Source: Gemmatimonadota bacterium
GTDB taxonomy: Bacteria; Gemmatimonadota; Gemmatimonadetes; Palauibacterales; Palauibacteraceae
DNA: 5,150 bases
Direction: 5' to 3'
Assembly: GCA_023554435.1 (NCBI GenBank)
Contig: JAMJQV010000303.1
Location: 1-5,150, forward strand
Below the pieces are notes generated by a model. It made no database searches. It saw only the letters and a program-made list of their open reading frames with translations, and was not told where the DNA came from. Below are positions 5,049-5,150 of the stretch, in pieces (the first letter of the stretch is position 1; each line of letters opens with the position of its first letter). The position numbers were made by a program, and so were the translations under genes.

Positions 5049-5150
5049 TCAGCAAGCGCGGCCGATCGCCTCGTCCAGCATACGGGTGGCCGCACGCATC
5101 AGGTCCCGGCTCAGGGACAGCGGTGGCGAGAGCGAGATGACGTTGCCGGC
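5049..5150 (-). CDS. Class-III PLP-dependent aminotransferase, C-terminal end only
   Basis: Only the last 33 codons and the stop are in the window; the rest lies beyond 5150. The peptide reads GNVISLSPPLSLSRDLMRAA, then TRMLDEAIGRAC. The pattern of an Asn-Val-hydrophobic strand, Pro-Pro-Leu, Ser-Arg and a closing helix with LDEAI is the usual carboxyl end of class-III (acetylornithine / 4-aminobutyrate / omega-) aminotransferases, which transfer amino groups through a lysine-bound PLP. The catalytic lysine is not in view and the substrate cannot be determined. The gene is followed by 107 non-coding bases before the nfu-like gene. Confidence 0.68.
   Translation of the reverse strand, partial: AGNVISLSPPLSLSRDLMRAATRMLDEAIGRAC

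Noticed and set aside
1..5150. CRISPR array, insertion sequence or long direct repeats
   Set aside because: No regularly spaced repeats, transposase or terminal inverted repeats were found. Shared strings such as GCATCGG or CGGATTC are 7-8 bases and expected by chance.

Overview
This is a GC-rich bacterial window in which every supported gene lies on the minus strand, so transcription runs from position 5150 towards position 1. Its content includes three lipoproteins, one a PD40 beta-propeller, plus a stand-alone Nfu N-terminal-domain protein and an integron integrase. This would fit an environmental, possibly Gemmatimonadota-like, Gram-negative bacterium. That assignment is an inference from gene flavour; no taxonomic marker gene is present.

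Region A (about 5150-3472): the window opens in the last 33 codons of a class-III PLP aminotransferase. A 107-base gap with a possible promoter follows, then a small Nfu_N-domain gene. Its 3' end overlaps the start of a lipoprotein predicted to form a six-bladed PD40/TolB-like propeller. The unit ends at a clear Rho-independent terminator (3472-3513).

Region B (3412-2903): one gene for a small lipoprotein with an NTF2-like (DUF4440/SnoaL-type) domain.

Region C (2879-2061): a two-gene operon of an ArsR-family repressor and an AHSA1/SRPBCC-domain protein, joined by a 4-base ATGA overlap. A TTGACC/TATGTT promoter is followed by a perfect 16-base palindrome that spans the predicted transcription start and the arsR start codon. 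This suggests autorepression and a nearly leaderless transcript.

Region D (2007-373): a full-length integron integrase with all tyrosine-recombinase catalytic residues and the IntI-specific extra segment. A VapB (AbrB-fold) / VapC (PIN) toxin-antitoxin pair follows immediately downstream in the same direction. I find no convincing attI or paired attC site. This looks like a solitary or relocated intI beside a TA module rather than a canonical integron with a divergent cassette array.

Region E (372-1): 229 bases without a supported gene, containing one attC-like heptamer, then the first 47 codons of a lipoprotein running off the window edge.

The most interesting points are the integron integrase without a visible array, its tight linkage to vapBC, and the operator/leaderless architecture in front of arsR. 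The gene families themselves are all known; I do not see a wholly new system.
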